Shown: positions 21,049 to 32,662 of the stretch, piece by piece
Layout of the letters: each line of letters starts with the position of its first letter
How positions within the stretch are numbered: position 1 is the stretch's first letter
NCBI GenBank assembly: GCA_023614405.1
Contig: CM042687.1
Coordinates: forward strand, 233,332,292 to 233,396,291
Reading direction: 5' to 3'
Length of the DNA: 64,000 nucleotides
Source: Avena insularis
Lineage: Eukaryota > Streptophyta > Magnoliopsida > Poales > Poaceae
Notes under the pieces: model-generated
Told to the model about the DNA's origin: nothing
The model's input: the letters and a program-made list of their open reading frames with translations, nothing else
The model's database searches: none
Program-made: the position numbers and the translations under genes

Positions 21049-22029
21049 GTGTTTTCTAAGATTGATCTTAGAACTGGCTATCATCAACTCAAAATTCGTG
21101 CAGAGGATATCCCAAAGACAGCCTTTACCACCAGATATGGATTGTATGAGTATACAGTCATGTCTTTTGGATTAACCAATGCCCCAGCTTATTTCATGAA
21201 CCTCATGAATAAGATTTTTATGGACTTCCTGGATAAGTTTGTCGTTGTTTTCATCGATGACATACTGATTTATTCCAAATCAGAAGAAGAACATGAGCTA
21301 CACCTAAGGACCATTCTTGGAACCCTTAGAGAGCATCAGTTGTATGCAAAGTTTAGCAAATGTGAATTCTGGTTACAGGAGGTAGGATTCCTCGGTCACA
21401 TTGTATCAGCCGGAGGAATTGCCGACCCCGCCAAAGTAAAAGATGTCGAAGATTGGCAAGCCCCAACCACTCAAACCCAAGTTCGTGCTTTTCTCGGATT
21501 GGCGGGATATTACCGCAAATTCGTAGAAGGATTCTCGAGTATCGCCCGACCCATGACCCAATTGCTAAAGAAGGACAAGAAGTTTGAATGGACCGACAAA
21601 TGTGAAGCGAGCTTTCAAGAACTCAAGAGGAGATTGATTTCAGCCCCAATCTTGATTATGCCAGATATCACGAAGCCCTTCGATGTGTATTGTGACGCAT
21701 CCAAGATTGGTCTCGGATGTGTGCTAATGCAAGAAGGCAAAGTTATATCTTATCTATCGCGACAATTGAAGCAACACGAACAAAATTACCCAACTCATGA
21801 CCTCGAACTCGCAAAGTAGTTCTAGCCTCAAGACATGGAGACATTACCTGATGGGAAACCGCTAGAGATTTATTCGGATCACAAGAGCCTAAAGTATATA
21901 TTCACTCAGAAGGAGCTGAATATGAGGCAGAGAAGATGGATTGAACTAATCAAGGATTACGACCTGGACATTCACTATCACCCTGGAAAAGCCAATGTGG
22001 TAGCCGATGCCCTTAGCAGATTGCTTTGA
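21049..22029 (+). pseudogene. Chromovirus reverse transcriptase and RNase H
   Basis: RT palm: [29 protein letters not shown], then [14 protein letters not shown] carrying the catalytic DD pair. The connection and RNase H follow: [19 protein letters not shown] and [22 protein letters not shown] stop at 21817 and frameshifts near 21815-21870 separate this from the last part, [18 protein letters not shown] and [16 protein letters not shown] (21835-22029). The RNase H end is followed by the integrase region. Confidence 0.92.
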
Positions 22030-22099
22030 CGCTTGAACTCCATGATTTTAAAGGAGCAACCAAGTTTGCACAAAGAGATGGAAGATTTTCGAATGGAAT

Positions 22100-23577
22100 T
22101 AGTAAGTGAAGGATTTTTGGCTAGCATAGAACTTCAGCCCACTTTGATCAGTTAGATTAAAGAGGCGCAGAAAGGAAATGCTAGTATCGACGGAATCAAG
22201 CGTCATATCGGTACAGGCAAAGTACCCGGATTCACCGAGGACAAAGAAGGAGTTTTGTGGTACAAAGGATGCCTTTGTGTACCATCAGATTCTGAGTTGA
22301 AAGAAGTTATCTTGAAGGAGGCTCATGATACTCTTTATTATATCCATCCCGGAGGAACTAAGATGTATCAAGATTTGAAAGAGCAATTTTGGTGGCATAA
22401 GATGAAGAGAGAAATCGGAAGCTATATCGCCAAGTGTGATATATGTCAGCGAGTCAAGGCAGGACATCAAAGACCCGCTGGATTGTTGCAACCTTTGCAA
22501 ATTCCGGAATGGAAATGGGATTCTGTAGGAATGGACTTTATCACTGGAGTACCTACTTCTAGTAGGGGAAATGACTCTATTTGGGTCATAGTGGACAGAT
22601 TGTCCAAAGTAGCCCTTTCTTGCCCGTCAAAACCACCTATCAGAGTTCGAAGCTAGCGGAGTTATACATCGCTAGAATAGTTAGTTTGCACGGAGTCCCC
22701 AAGAACATAGTATCGGATCGAGGAACTCAGTTTACCTCGAGATTCTGGAAGAAAGTCCAAGAAGGTTTAGGAACCCGCCTAGATTTCAGATCACAGATCA
22801 CCCTCGAACCGATGGACAAACGGAGCGAGTAAACCAAATACTCAAGATATGCTTAGAGCGTGTACTAGAATATGGATCCAAGTGGAAGACCGTCTTGCTT
22901 GCAGAATTTTCCTACAACAATAGTTACCAAGCCATTTTGCAAATGGCCCCATTTGAATTCATGTATGGAAGAAAGTGCCGCACCCCTTTGAACTGGTCGG
23001 AAGTAGGAGAGAGTCAGATTTTCGGACCCGACATCCTACGAGAAGCAGAAGAGAAGGTTCACAAGATTCGTGAGCACCTCAAGACAACCCAATCCCGACA
23101 GAAGAGTTACGCCGACAAGAGACGTCGAGACCTCGCCTTCAACATAGGAGATTTTGTTTATCTGAAAGTGTCGCCATTGAAGGGAATGCAGCGTTTCCAA
23201 CTCAAGGGAAAGTTAGCCCCCAGATATATCGGACCTTTCAAAATTTTGAACCGTCGAGGAGAGGTATCATATCAACGGAGCTACCGAAGAGATGTCACCG
23301 TAACAATGTGTTCCATATCTCGTTACTTCGCAAGTGTCTCGAAGTCCCCGAGAAGACCGAAGTATTCAAGAATATCGATCACCGGACCATAGAGATCAAT
23401 GATGACCTAACCTATCCCGAAGTACCCATCCGTATATTGGAAGAAGCCTTTCGAACTACCAGAACCCGAAGCATCAAGTTTCTAAAGATTCAGTGGGGCA
23501 ACCACACAGAAGAGGAAGCTACCTGGGAACGCGAAGATCACATCAGGACGGAGTTTCTCGATCTCTTCAAATCTTAG
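22100..23577 (+). pseudogene. Chromovirus integrase with C-terminal chromodomain
   Basis: The HHCC zinc finger region is at about 22315-22450 (IHPGGTKMYQDLK, CDICQRVKAGHQRPAG). Core Asp residues lie in SVGMDFITGVP (about 22530) and [10 protein letters not shown] (about 22710), with the [10 protein letters not shown] block near 22815 for the Glu. The frames shift at about 22610-22650, 22790-22850 and 23265-23310. The C-terminal module (about 22895-23270) leads to a chromodomain-like end at 23425-23574 (PIRILEEAF... IQWGNHTEEEATWERE). Chromodomains of this lineage direct integration to heterochromatin. Stop at 23575. Confidence 0.92.
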
Positions 23578-23621
23578 GTAATCTTTTCGTCCTTTTTCAA
23601 ATCTCGGGACGAGATTTTGTT

Positions 23622-23636
23622 TAAGGGGGGAAGGTT
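23622..23636 (+). other. Polypurine tract of the chromovirus
   Basis: TAAGGGGGGAAGG immediately precedes the 3' LTR start at 23637. Confidence 0.85.
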
Positions 23637-26600
23637 TGTGACATCCCAAAAATACCAAACTTAGATTATCAAACACTAATCACCAAGATTAGGGTCAACA
23701 AAAACTTTTCTAAGTAAACCCATGAAGGCATGCATATGTGTATGCATAGTTTTTGAATTTCTTTAAAACCACTTTGTTTGTGTGATAGATTGCTTGTAAA
23801 ATGTTTCTTAGGTGAAATAAACATCATCTAAAACATTTCCCACACTTTTCCTAAAGACAAGTAAATCAAAACAAATATATTAAGTGAATGGTCATTTTGA
23901 CAAATTTAACTCCCATGCCTACTTTGGCTGTCTCAAACTTTCAGAAGCTAACAGAAACTTTTCTGGATATTTGCACCCCTTGAATGTACTCATAACAGAG
24001 TATCAAGGCCCACTTTGTGATCATCCAGAAACTTTCAAATGCATAGTTTAAATGACAATTCAAAATTGAATCTTCTTCATATGGGAAGATCCCACTTTTC
24101 CAAAACCCACTCAAACAAGCTCAACTTTCAAAACCCAAGCATCTGCAGACTCACCAGAACCAATCTAGCAAACTCACCAAAATTCATTTCAAAATTCAAA
24201 ACTTGATTTCATGCGGCCATTTTATCAAACAGGTTGCAGACACAAATCAAACAAAACAACAAATACTATAGTGTGCAGTGATTCTGGCCTAACTTGTTCC
24301 CTAGTTAGCTCACACACACCTCAGTAGATCATCTAGAAAGATTACCCAACACTAGCACCCCCGTGAGCTTGCCATTGCCATTAATGGTGAACAGCCGAGC
24401 AACCCCATGTCACCCCATTGTGGATAGCAAGCTAGGAGCAGCAGCAACCCTAGCCAGCATGTCTGGGAGGCAGCCCACCGTCCACCGCAACTGCCTGTCC
24501 TAGCCATGAAGCTTTGCCAAGCCTCGACCACGCACAAGCCACGCCAGCCATGCCGAAGCGCGCCAGAGCGCCACCTCGACCAGCATCCACGATCAAGGCC
24601 GCTTTCGCCAAGGCACACACGATCACCACCGACCCAGACACCGCCAGACATCCCGCTTTGCCGCCTGCCATACAACCACCGCCGCCGTCGAAGACGCCGC
24701 TGCCAAGCAGAGCACCGCCTGCTCCAGACCAAACCACACCGCCCATGCTCGCGACCATGTCGTTGAGCATCGCCAGAGACACAGACCGCCCCTACCCTTG
24801 CCCATGCCATTAGCACATCAGAATCGTCGCCCCGACGAGCTCACCTTGCGCCTGACGGTCCCTCGCCGACTATAAATAGAGGCCACCCCGCACGATTTCT
24901 TCACACCATCTCACTCCCTCTCCCCACCGACCGTGCACACCATTCTCGAGCAAGGTGAGCACCACATCGCCGAATTTCACCGAGCCCGCCACCTGGAGAA
25001 GAAAGGAACCAGCGATTGAGCCGCAGAGAAGCCACCGGTACCAGGAGGTTCGCCGTCGTCGACTTCGTCGTTCGCCCGCCTCGCCGACCCTCGCCCGTAC
25101 CCCGGTGAGCCCCCAGCACCCCCACTGGCCGTTCTAGGTTTCGTTCTCGCCGAAGCTGTCTCGCGTCGACGATGACCCCCAGCCGTTGGATTAGAACTCG
25201 ATCGAACGATCCACATTGCCCCATACCGCTTCGCCCAGCCCCGTGTCACTAACGAGTGGGGACACCCACTTAAGCAGCCCGCGGGAGCACTGCGCTTAGC
25301 AGGCCGGCCCGTTAGAATTTCCCACGCAGCCCAGCAATTCAAATTAACTCTTTTCTTTTTAAATTCAAACACACTTCTGTACCCAACTTCAAAAATCAAC
25401 CCAGATCGATTCAGTGCACCAAATTGGATGAAACCAATTTTGTTGGAAAGGTCTGTGAATGCTTAATCCAAGCCCGTTGGATTCAAGTCATTTGGATCTA
25501 TAGATCACCCATAGTAAAAATAACAAGGCACAAGCTTTTCTGCATTCAAACATTTTTTAAATTTAAACCATAAAAGCTTTTGAGTTGATTCCAACTCTCA
25601 AAAATCACATTTAACCATACCTTTCAGAATATATAAAAAAATATAGGTTTACTTGCAGAAATAATGTTCAAGTAATAAAAGAATGCTTCATAAGCATTTC
25701 TAGCCACTTTAATTAATTAAAATAAAAGGGTAAAACCTTATTAAATTGTGACACCACTTTAAATCACATTCCCATGGACTACAATATGTGGTGATGACAT
25801 GTGTCAACATGATCCCATGTTTAGTTTGGAGAATATTAAATCTTGAGTAGTTTCTCAATGAGTAGAAATTACTTTTCTAAAATAAAAAGATTTAAACCAA
25901 GCGTTAACCTTGTAATGTTAGAGATGATGCTAGATCATCTATAGGACCCTTGTGTGTGATGATTGCAAGTAGTTAAGTATTGTTTGGTGATTGTGTACCT
26001 CGTATTTATTCATAGACGCTAGTACCGACCAAGGGTATGGGGAGGAAGGAGGATACTACGAAGAGGAAGCCGAGGAGAACTTCAACCACTGCTCTGCACA
26101 AGGCAAGCTTTACTAACCAAGTTGACCAATGCAAGCTAGTAACTATGCAAGCTTATATTGACATTGATGCAAGCCTTACTAGTCAAGTTGACCCATGCAA
26201 GCTAACACTTGCAAGATACCCTACTGATGCCACAAACCCATACTTGTGATATGAATACTATATGCCTTAAGCATATGTGATCATACCCACTTGCTAAACC
26301 AATCCTAGTTTTATGGCAAGCTTCTTACTTTATTTCTTTATCAAAGCTTACTTAGAGTCTACCTAAGAGTTTGGTAGATACTAGACAATTGTGCTGAAGG
26401 TTGTATAAAGAGCATAAAATTTGGCCTAAGCTAGAAACCTTGATATCAGCCTAAGATATAAGGTTAGACTTAGTGAAACTCCACTAGTTACCACCCCTCA
26501 TTAGTACTACCCCCACCTGTAGATGCTAGTGCTAAGCATAAAACTTGATCAACTTTAGATGGGAATACTTGGTGGAAAAATGGTTATGAAAACCTTAGAA

Positions 26601-27605
26601 TGATGGATCATTCTATTGAAATGTTTTGGACATGTGTTTCGAAACACTTGATGATTTTGGTGATGAAAATGTTGAGGCATGAGCCTTAGCCCTTTATAAA
26701 ACTGATGGTTGTCTGGATGCGATACCATTCTAATTTTATCGTACAACCACAATACCCGAATATTGGGTAGGGCTTGACTGGAAACTTATATACCTTAGTA
26801 TTAGTTCCCTCACGGCCAAGGTCTGAGCTGAGGCTACCTTGTGAAGATTGTCCACTGCAGCACCAAGATGACAGTGGTCATGGTTGGGAGGCCAAACTCA
26901 CAGGAGAGGTGCTGATACTAGGGAGTGTAATTGAAAGGTTAGGATTGATTATCCGCATACTGAGTATGGTGAATTCAGGATTTGTTCCTGACGGATGGAC
27001 AGTTGGAGTGGCCATACTGTTCCCCCGTCAGACCTTTTAAAATGACTTGTTAAATGAATTGTGACTTTGACTTGACCACACCAGAGTTGTGACCTGAATT
27101 ACAAGATCCCACTTAGGAGTTATAAAATTGTGACTAGCTTCGGAACTTAGTAAAGATAAACCTGGCTTTTTGCAAAACAACCCTAGAGCCTAGTGTCCTA
27201 TTATCCAAAAACCCCCTTTTCTTGTTAGTATTAGTTTGCGAGTACTTAAAGAGTACTCATGGCTTTGTTCCTGGCTATTCCCATGGCCAGACTATGAAGA
27301 AGAGTACCTCGAAGATGGACCCCAGGAAGGTTACGACAACTAGGATCATCTCCCATCGTCAGCATTGCCTGTGACCCCGAAGATGGAGCTTCGCCTACGC
27401 TACCGTTATTGCTACGTATTCCGCTGCTTGATGTTGTATTAAGGACTGGATCATGAGATCCCTATTTGTGTAAGAACTTATGTATCATTGTAATGGATGA
27501 AGTACTGTGGTATCCAATTCTGTTATGTCTCGCAAAAATGGTAATCCTGGGATTGCGATGTATGGTATAACAGGCATCTAGGATTGAAAAATCCGGGTGT
27601 TGACA
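23637..27605 (+). repeat. 3' LTR of the chromovirus (3,969 bp)
   Basis: Starts TGTGACATCCCAAAAA and ends GGTGTTGACA. It lacks the 72-bp block present at 17167-17238 of the 5' copy; the junction is after 26997, with ATG shared at both edges of the missing block. TATA box TATAAATA is at 24871. Confidence 0.95.
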
Positions 27606-27610
27606 CACTA

Positions 27611-28986
27611 GCAGTGCGCCACGAGCCTCACGCTACGGCTATCTCCTAGCCGTGGCGCACCGCGCACTGCCTGGTGCGCCACGGTTGTGTCGAGATAGGC
27701 ATGACGCACATGCCAGTGCGCCATGGAAAGTAGTCCAGGTCGCCACGCGTATGAAATGATAACCGTGGCGCACTACGTGATGTGCGCCACGGCTACAAAT
27801 TTCAAAATTCAAAAAAAGCGTAAGATCTAGATCTCGCCGTTAGTGCCGTCGCTCGTTGGTGCAGGTCGTCGTCGTCGTCTCGTCGCCTCGTCGTCGTCAC
27901 CTCGTCGGAGAGGCCTCGTCTTTGTCGGAACTGCAAGGAGGAGGAGGAGAAGAAGAAGGAGGCCGCCATCGTCGTCGTCACTGGAAGGAGGAGGCCGCCG
28001 TCACCATCTTCACTGCGAGGAGGAGGAAGGAAGAGGAGGAGAAGGAGAAGTAGAACGAGAAAGAGAAGGAGGAGGAGGAGGAGAAAAATGAGAAGGAGAA
28101 GGAGAAGGAGGAGGAGGAGAAGAAGAAGGAGGAGGAGGAAAGGAGAAGGGAGGAAAAGTAAATGGGAGGAAAAGGATAGAAGGGGAGGGAAAAGAAAAGG
28201 GGTAGGTAGACGGGGTGTGGATTCAAATTTTGAATCCTGCCCAACTTACTCGTAGCGCACTAGGTGGTGGTGCGCTACGGGTAAGTTGCCCTTTATTTAT
28301 TTTGCAGGAAAAAACGGTCTTTTGACCGTAACTTTTTACTCTTTTCGAATTTTGAAAATCTAAATAATCGCTAAACGACCGAAGGTGGTTGCGAGCGGAT
28401 GAAAAATCTCGTTCTCGTCATTTTGGTATATTATACGATTTTTTCGACATCGTATCAAAAAGTTATGGTCATTTTACCGTGACATGACTTTTTTTTGTAG
28501 AAAAAGTGAAAACTCATGTTTGTTAATTTTCCTAGAAACTATACCACATTATCTACCTACATATGAAATGATTTTATTTTTTGAAGTGTTTATAACTTTC
28601 TTTTATTTTTTGCAAAGCCTAAAAAGACGGGGGTGGAGTTGGTGCAGGCCCACTTAGCCGTAGGGCACTAGGACAGAGTACCCTACGGCTAAGTTGACCC
28701 AGCTGCTCTAGCACACATGTCCATGACGACGAGGTCAGAGTGCCCTACGGCTAAGTTTCACATCTGTAGTGCACCTTGACCAAGTGCGCTACGAGTATGT
28801 GTGCGGCGGCCACCCGTGCCCTGGCCCACACATAGGCGTGGCGCAGCATCTCCATGTGCGCCACATTTACGATAGTTAGGTGTAGGGCACCTGTGGACAG
28901 TGCGCCACGCCTATTTTACCCGTGGGGCACCACTAGCACGTGCATCACGGATGTGTGGATTACCTATAGCCGTTTTCCTAGTAGTG
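27611..28986. other. Right part of the CACTA element
   Basis: Non-coding. It holds inverted and direct GTGCGCCA/TGGCGCAC subterminal motifs at 27614-27790 and GTGCGCTACG/CGTAGGGCAC variants at 28250-28930, with an AT-rich core at 28310-28620 and the purine tract. The terminus is the 16-bp inverted repeat ending at 28986. Confidence 0.85.
28014..28206. repeat. Purine-rich (GGA/GAA) tract
   Basis: About 190 bases are almost exclusively G and A on the plus strand, built of GGA and GAA units. It sits inside the CACTA interior. Frames through it give Glu/Lys- or Ser/Phe-rich artefacts. It could form triplex DNA, an inference from composition alone. Confidence 0.85.
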
Positions 28987-29151
28987 GCGCCGCGTCATAA
29001 TGTGGCTTTTCGTCGCCGTTGGTGGAGCGTTCCAGGGCGAACTCTCGCCGGCGTCAAGGAGCACATCCAGGCCGGCACCACCCCCGCCTCGGCCTGTAGA
29101 TGCGGCATCCAGCGTCGACCACGACGGCGGTGGCCTTTTCCTGGTTATTAA
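28987..29151 (+). pseudogene. Hypothetical grass gene, 3' half (split by CACTA)
   Basis: The frame opens directly at the CACTA right end and contains FRRRWWSVPGRTLAGVKEH, then an Arg/Pro-rich end and TAA at 29149. I link it to the half at 13468-13748 because both are GC-rich exon-like sequence abutting the two CACTA ends in the same orientation, and because I recall this W-W-S-V-P-G-R-T-L block following the same N-terminus in cereal proteins. The phase of the two halves does not match exactly, so an extra small indel is likely. Confidence 0.7.
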
Positions 29152-29997
29152 TTCGATGTAATATGTGTGTCCTTGCACTAGTTAATGAAATTCGCCTATA
29201 TTCACCCAAATTTCGTCGAGTTTAACTGAATTTCGTTGAACCTGAGAACTCGGTCTAGAAACGCGAGTGAAAAGATCGGTGTTTCCAGAGAAAAAACGTG
29301 TTTCGTCCGTCCAAAAAGTCCGTATTTCGCTTGGGGGCTAACGAGTGGGAACGCTATGAGAAACGTTAAGTAGACCACAACATTACTCGATATCGTATAC
29401 AGTAGTACTCAGAGAGGTTCCCGATCGGTATATGTCCATGATCCATGTACCACAAGCCGAAAGGGATCGGCGGCGAAACGAAGGTTGCGGGCCCAGCCTA
29501 GTGCATATCCAGTTATTGATCCATTAATCCATCGACGGTCAGCTTCAGAACAGCGACTGCACAAGGCGGCGTCTATCTGAGAGGAACCCTTTGGACCAAC
29601 ACGGATCGCTGGTTGCATATTTTTGTCAACACATCAGTTAATCCTGCATTATCTTATTTTTTTAACACAGTTAATCCTGCATTATCGTCTTCACTGCATC
29701 ATATGAGCGGACAACCTAGCTAGGGGTGGCCAAGAAGACATTTCTTTATCTGTCGGGAGTAGTGAAAAAAAAAACGATTTGCTTCCCCTCCCTCTTGATG
29801 ACACAACTGCACAAGCGATCCAGGATAACACAGGAATATTACCCCATATATTGTACTTTCGGTTCAAGCATATTGTAGAATTTGTCCCGGTGCCACTATA
29901 TTTTGAATCGGGGATGTTTGCATACCAATGGACTCGAGATTTGACTATTATGTCCAGCTGTATTTGAATTTTAAACAATAGAGTTGTACTTCCTCCA
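29152..29997. other. 3' flank of the split gene and intergenic region
   Basis: The first 150 bases look like a 3'UTR (AT-rich, ending TTAATTCGATGTAATATGTG). Two copies of CAGTTAATCCTGCATTATC stand at about 29635 and 29669. Nothing else is recognised up to the LTR end at 29998. Confidence 0.5.
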
Positions 29998-30775
29998 TGT
30001 TGGAAATATGAGCAATTTATCAAGTGATTTATGCGACATAAACAGTAGATAAAACATGACTAGAATGATCGAAAATAAACTAGCCAAGTCATCTGACAGG
30101 AAGTGTGCAGAGAGTTGCAGATAGATCGAAATAAGCTGAACAAGATGAATAAAGAAAACATACAACAGTGTGTCGGAGTTGGAGTTGTCACCCATGTCGT
30201 CGAGTAAGAGGTTCTCGATGGCAGGGAAGAAGTCGTCGTTGGGAAAGATGTCGTCGGCGACGGTGGAGGAGTCCGTGATGAAGCCAGTAGTCACGCCGAT
30301 AGCGCTCCCCAAAAACCTTATCGCCCTTCTTCCGTACAGGACTCGAAGAGGCGGGATTCCGGAGGCCTACTTTCCCGGATCGCGGTGCACGCCACAAGAC
30401 GGGATGGGGAAGAACTGTTGGCAGCTCAGTGCTCTAGAACTTGGAGGCGATGGTTCTGATAGATGCCTGAGGAAAGGAGCGACCTTCCGCTCTTATAGGC
30501 ACGGGTAGACAGGCGAACAGGCGACGTCGGAAGAGGAAACGAACATGCAGCGACCGAAGCCAAACAACCTCCACTAAGTTCGAATTAAACCTCCACTGAG
30601 TCGTATTTAAAACCCATTAGCAGAACTGTTCAAATTCTGCACACCCGTTTGTATACCAGTCATGCATGGCAAAAAAAGAACTCGGCTCGGTGAGATTCCC
30701 GCAAACCGCGGCGCGCGCGCATCGTGGCGAGGCGTGGCGTGGCGTGACGAGGCGGGCGGCGGAGGAGGAGGAGCG
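29998..30775 (-). repeat. 3' LTR of the minus-strand copia, distal part
   Basis: This is the R/U5-side part of the LTR, ending (minus strand) ATTTCCAACA at 29998. A TATA-like CCTATAAGAGCGG is at about 30488-30500 on the minus strand, followed by a transcribed leader. An apparent minus-strand reading frame (30312-29971) lies within this LTR and crosses its end, so I treat it as leader sequence, not as a gene. The first 215 bases of the LTR are at 39571-39785; together they give about 990 bp. Confidence 0.78.
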
Positions 30776-32647
30776 TGTTGGAGATATGCCCAAGAGGCAA
30801 TAATAAAGTGGTTATTATCATATCTTCATACTTATGATAAATGTTTACATACCATGCTATAATTGTATTAACCGGAAACATTAATACTTGTGTGATTTGT
30901 AAACATAAAAGAGTCCCTAGTAAAGCCTCTTGTTAAACTAGCTTGTTGGTTAATATATGATCATGGTTTCCTGATGATGAACATAGAGATGTTATTAACA
31001 ACAGGGTCATATCATTAGGAGAATGATGTGATGGACATACTCCTATAGTTAAGCGTAGCATAAAGATCAAGTCATTTAATATAGTTCATTTGCTATAAGC
31101 TTTCTGATACATAGTAACCTAATTCCTTCGACCATGAGATCATGCATATCACCTTTACCGGAAGGATGCTTTGATGACATCAAACACCACACCGTAACAG
31201 GGTGGCTATAAAGGTGGCATTGAGTGTTCGGAAAGTATTGGTTGAGACACATGGATCAAGAGTGGGATTTGTCCATCCATATGACGGATAGATATACTCT
31301 GGGCCCTCTGGGTGGAATGTCATCCAATTAGCTTGCAAGCATGTGACTGGCTCACAAGGGATCACATACCACGGGAACGAGAAAAGAGTACTTATCAGTA
31401 ACGAGGTTGAACTAGGTATGCAGAGATACCGACGATCATAACCTCGGATAAGTAAAATATCGTGAGACAAAGGGAAATTGGTATCGTATGTAAGTGGTTC
31501 ATTCGATCGCAAAGTAATCGTAGAAATATGTGGGAGCCATATGAATTTCCAGATTCCTCTATTGGTTATTGATCGGAGAAGTGTCTCGATCATGTCCGCA
31601 TAATTCACGAACCGTAGGGAGACACACTTAAGGATTCGATGTTGTTGAGTAGTTATGGAATGATGAGTAAGAGACCGAATTTTGTTCGGAGTCTCGGATG
31701 GGATCCGGGATATCACGAGGAGATCCGGAATGGTCCGGAGAATAAGATTCATATAAGGAAAGTCCTGTTTCGGGGTTGTAGAATGATTCCGGTGTTTTCA
31801 TCGGGAATGTTCTAGAAGGTTCCGGAATGTCCGGCACTCCGGAGGGGAAGGGTACATGAATGTGTTATATCAAGTTGGTATGATTGCATTATGTACTTGG
31901 TGTCATCGCTGTACCAAATAGAGAGTTTATTCAAATCATAGTTTGAAAAGTCAAACGACTAGTTTGAAAAGTCAAACGGCTAGATTTGGGAAAGAGGAGA
32001 AGGAGGTTTGAAACCGACTTGGGGGAGGAGTTCCTCCTCCCACCGCTGGCCCACCTTGGGTACGAGTTGGGGAGGGACTCCTCCCAGCGCCCCTCCACCT
32101 ATAAGAGGAGGCAGGGCTCCCTCCCAGACACAAGTTGCCTCCCTCTAAACCTAAACCCTAGCCACAGCCTAGGATTTCTCCCAAGCCGAGTTAGAGCTTC
32201 TAATTGCCCTAGCCGCTGGTTTAGCCCTTCTAATTGGTGTGTCTAAATCCTAGATCACCAAGGCTCTCCCATAGTCCACCATACTGGCTCCGCTTAAGGC
32301 GAAGCCCATGAGATCCCCTCTACTTCCGGTACCACGCCACATGCTACCGAATCGCGAGGAGAGTGCTACAACCTCACTGCTGGAACAAGGAGAGGAAGGT
32401 CTTCATCAATTTAACGCGTGTGACCGATCATGGAAGCGCCTTGAACGCATGGCCGGAAGGATCGCTTCACGCGATCTTGAGATCGGCAAGAGTACGACTA
32501 CATCACCCACGAGAATCTACTCGTTAAACGCTTTGGAATCTTCGAGGTGAGTTCCCTATCGACTCGCTACAATCTAGTAGATAGATCTTGGCTTGTTTGT
32601 TTGCATGCGGTAGAATTTTTTGTTTTCCATGCTACTGAACCCCTACA
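30776..32647 (+). repeat. 5' LTR (1,872 bp) of the decayed copia
   Basis: Starts TGTTGGAGATATGCCC and ends ACCCCTACA before the PBS. TATA box (TATAAGA) at about 32100. Two 16-bp palindromes precede it at 31941 and 31962. Near-identical to 37665-39565 except in the GC-rich last third. Confidence 0.95.
31941..31977. promoter_or_regulatory. Tandem palindromic U3 element (two copies)
   Basis: GTTTGAAAAGTCAAAC occurs at 31941-31956 and 31962-31977, 21 bp apart. Each copy is a perfect inverted repeat (GTTTGA/TCAAAC) holding a TTTGACT W-box-like core on the minus strand. The pair lies about 125-160 bp upstream of the LTR TATA box and is repeated in the 3' LTR at 38829-38844 and 38850-38865. An enhancer role is inferred. 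Confidence 0.6.
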
Positions 32648-32650
32648 AAG

Positions 32651-32662
32651 GGTATCAGAGCC
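32651..32662 (+). other. Primer binding site
   Basis: GGTATCAGAGCC follows the LTR end after three bases (AAG). It matches initiator tRNA-Met priming except for the first base. Confidence 0.85.

Larger units (their letters stand above)
13807..27605 (+). mobile_element. Tekay/Del-type chromovirus (Ty3/gypsy), 13.8 kb
   Basis: Complete in outline: 5' LTR 13807-17836, PBS, an extra frame, gag, pol ending in a chromodomain, PPT and 3' LTR 23637-27605. The flanking pentamers are CAGTA (13802-13806) and CACTA (27606-27610), one mismatch apart. Internal order is PR-RT-RNase H-INT-chromodomain, the gypsy order. The C-terminal chromodomain and ~4-kb LTRs point to the Tekay/Del lineage. Coding frames carry multiple shifts and stops, so it is non-autonomous now. 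It inserted into the CACTA element, which it post-dates. Confidence 0.94.
13749..28986. mobile_element. Non-autonomous CACTA transposon, split by a Gypsy element
   Basis: The termini are CACTACTAGGAAAACG (13749) and the inverted CGTTTTCCTAGTAGTG ending at 28986. Flanking triplets are GCC and GCG, a 3-bp target duplication with one mismatch. Only 58 bp of the left end and about 1.38 kb of the right end are CACTA sequence; the Gypsy at 13807-27605 accounts for the rest. Motifs of the form GTGCGCCACG and its complement recur in both orientations (for example near 13769, 27614, 27651, 27671, 27763, 27782, 28838, 28856 and 28902), as expected for subterminal transposase-binding repeats. No transposase is present, so the roughly 1.43-kb element needed help in trans. 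Confidence 0.9.

Noticed and set aside
23308..23577. Separate small gene with its own ATG
   Set aside because: It is the frameshifted end of the chromovirus integrase with its chromodomain, directly followed by the PPT and LTR.
27978..28244. Ser/Phe-rich minus-strand frame and Glu/Arg-rich plus-strand frames
   Set aside because: Artefacts of the GGA/GAA purine tract.
29971..30312. Minus-strand open frame (MGSAIGVTTGF...) resembling a small gene with an upstream TATA box
   Set aside because: It lies mostly within, and runs across the end of, a copia LTR whose termini I can place at 29998 and 39785. The TATA box is the LTR promoter and the frame is leader sequence.
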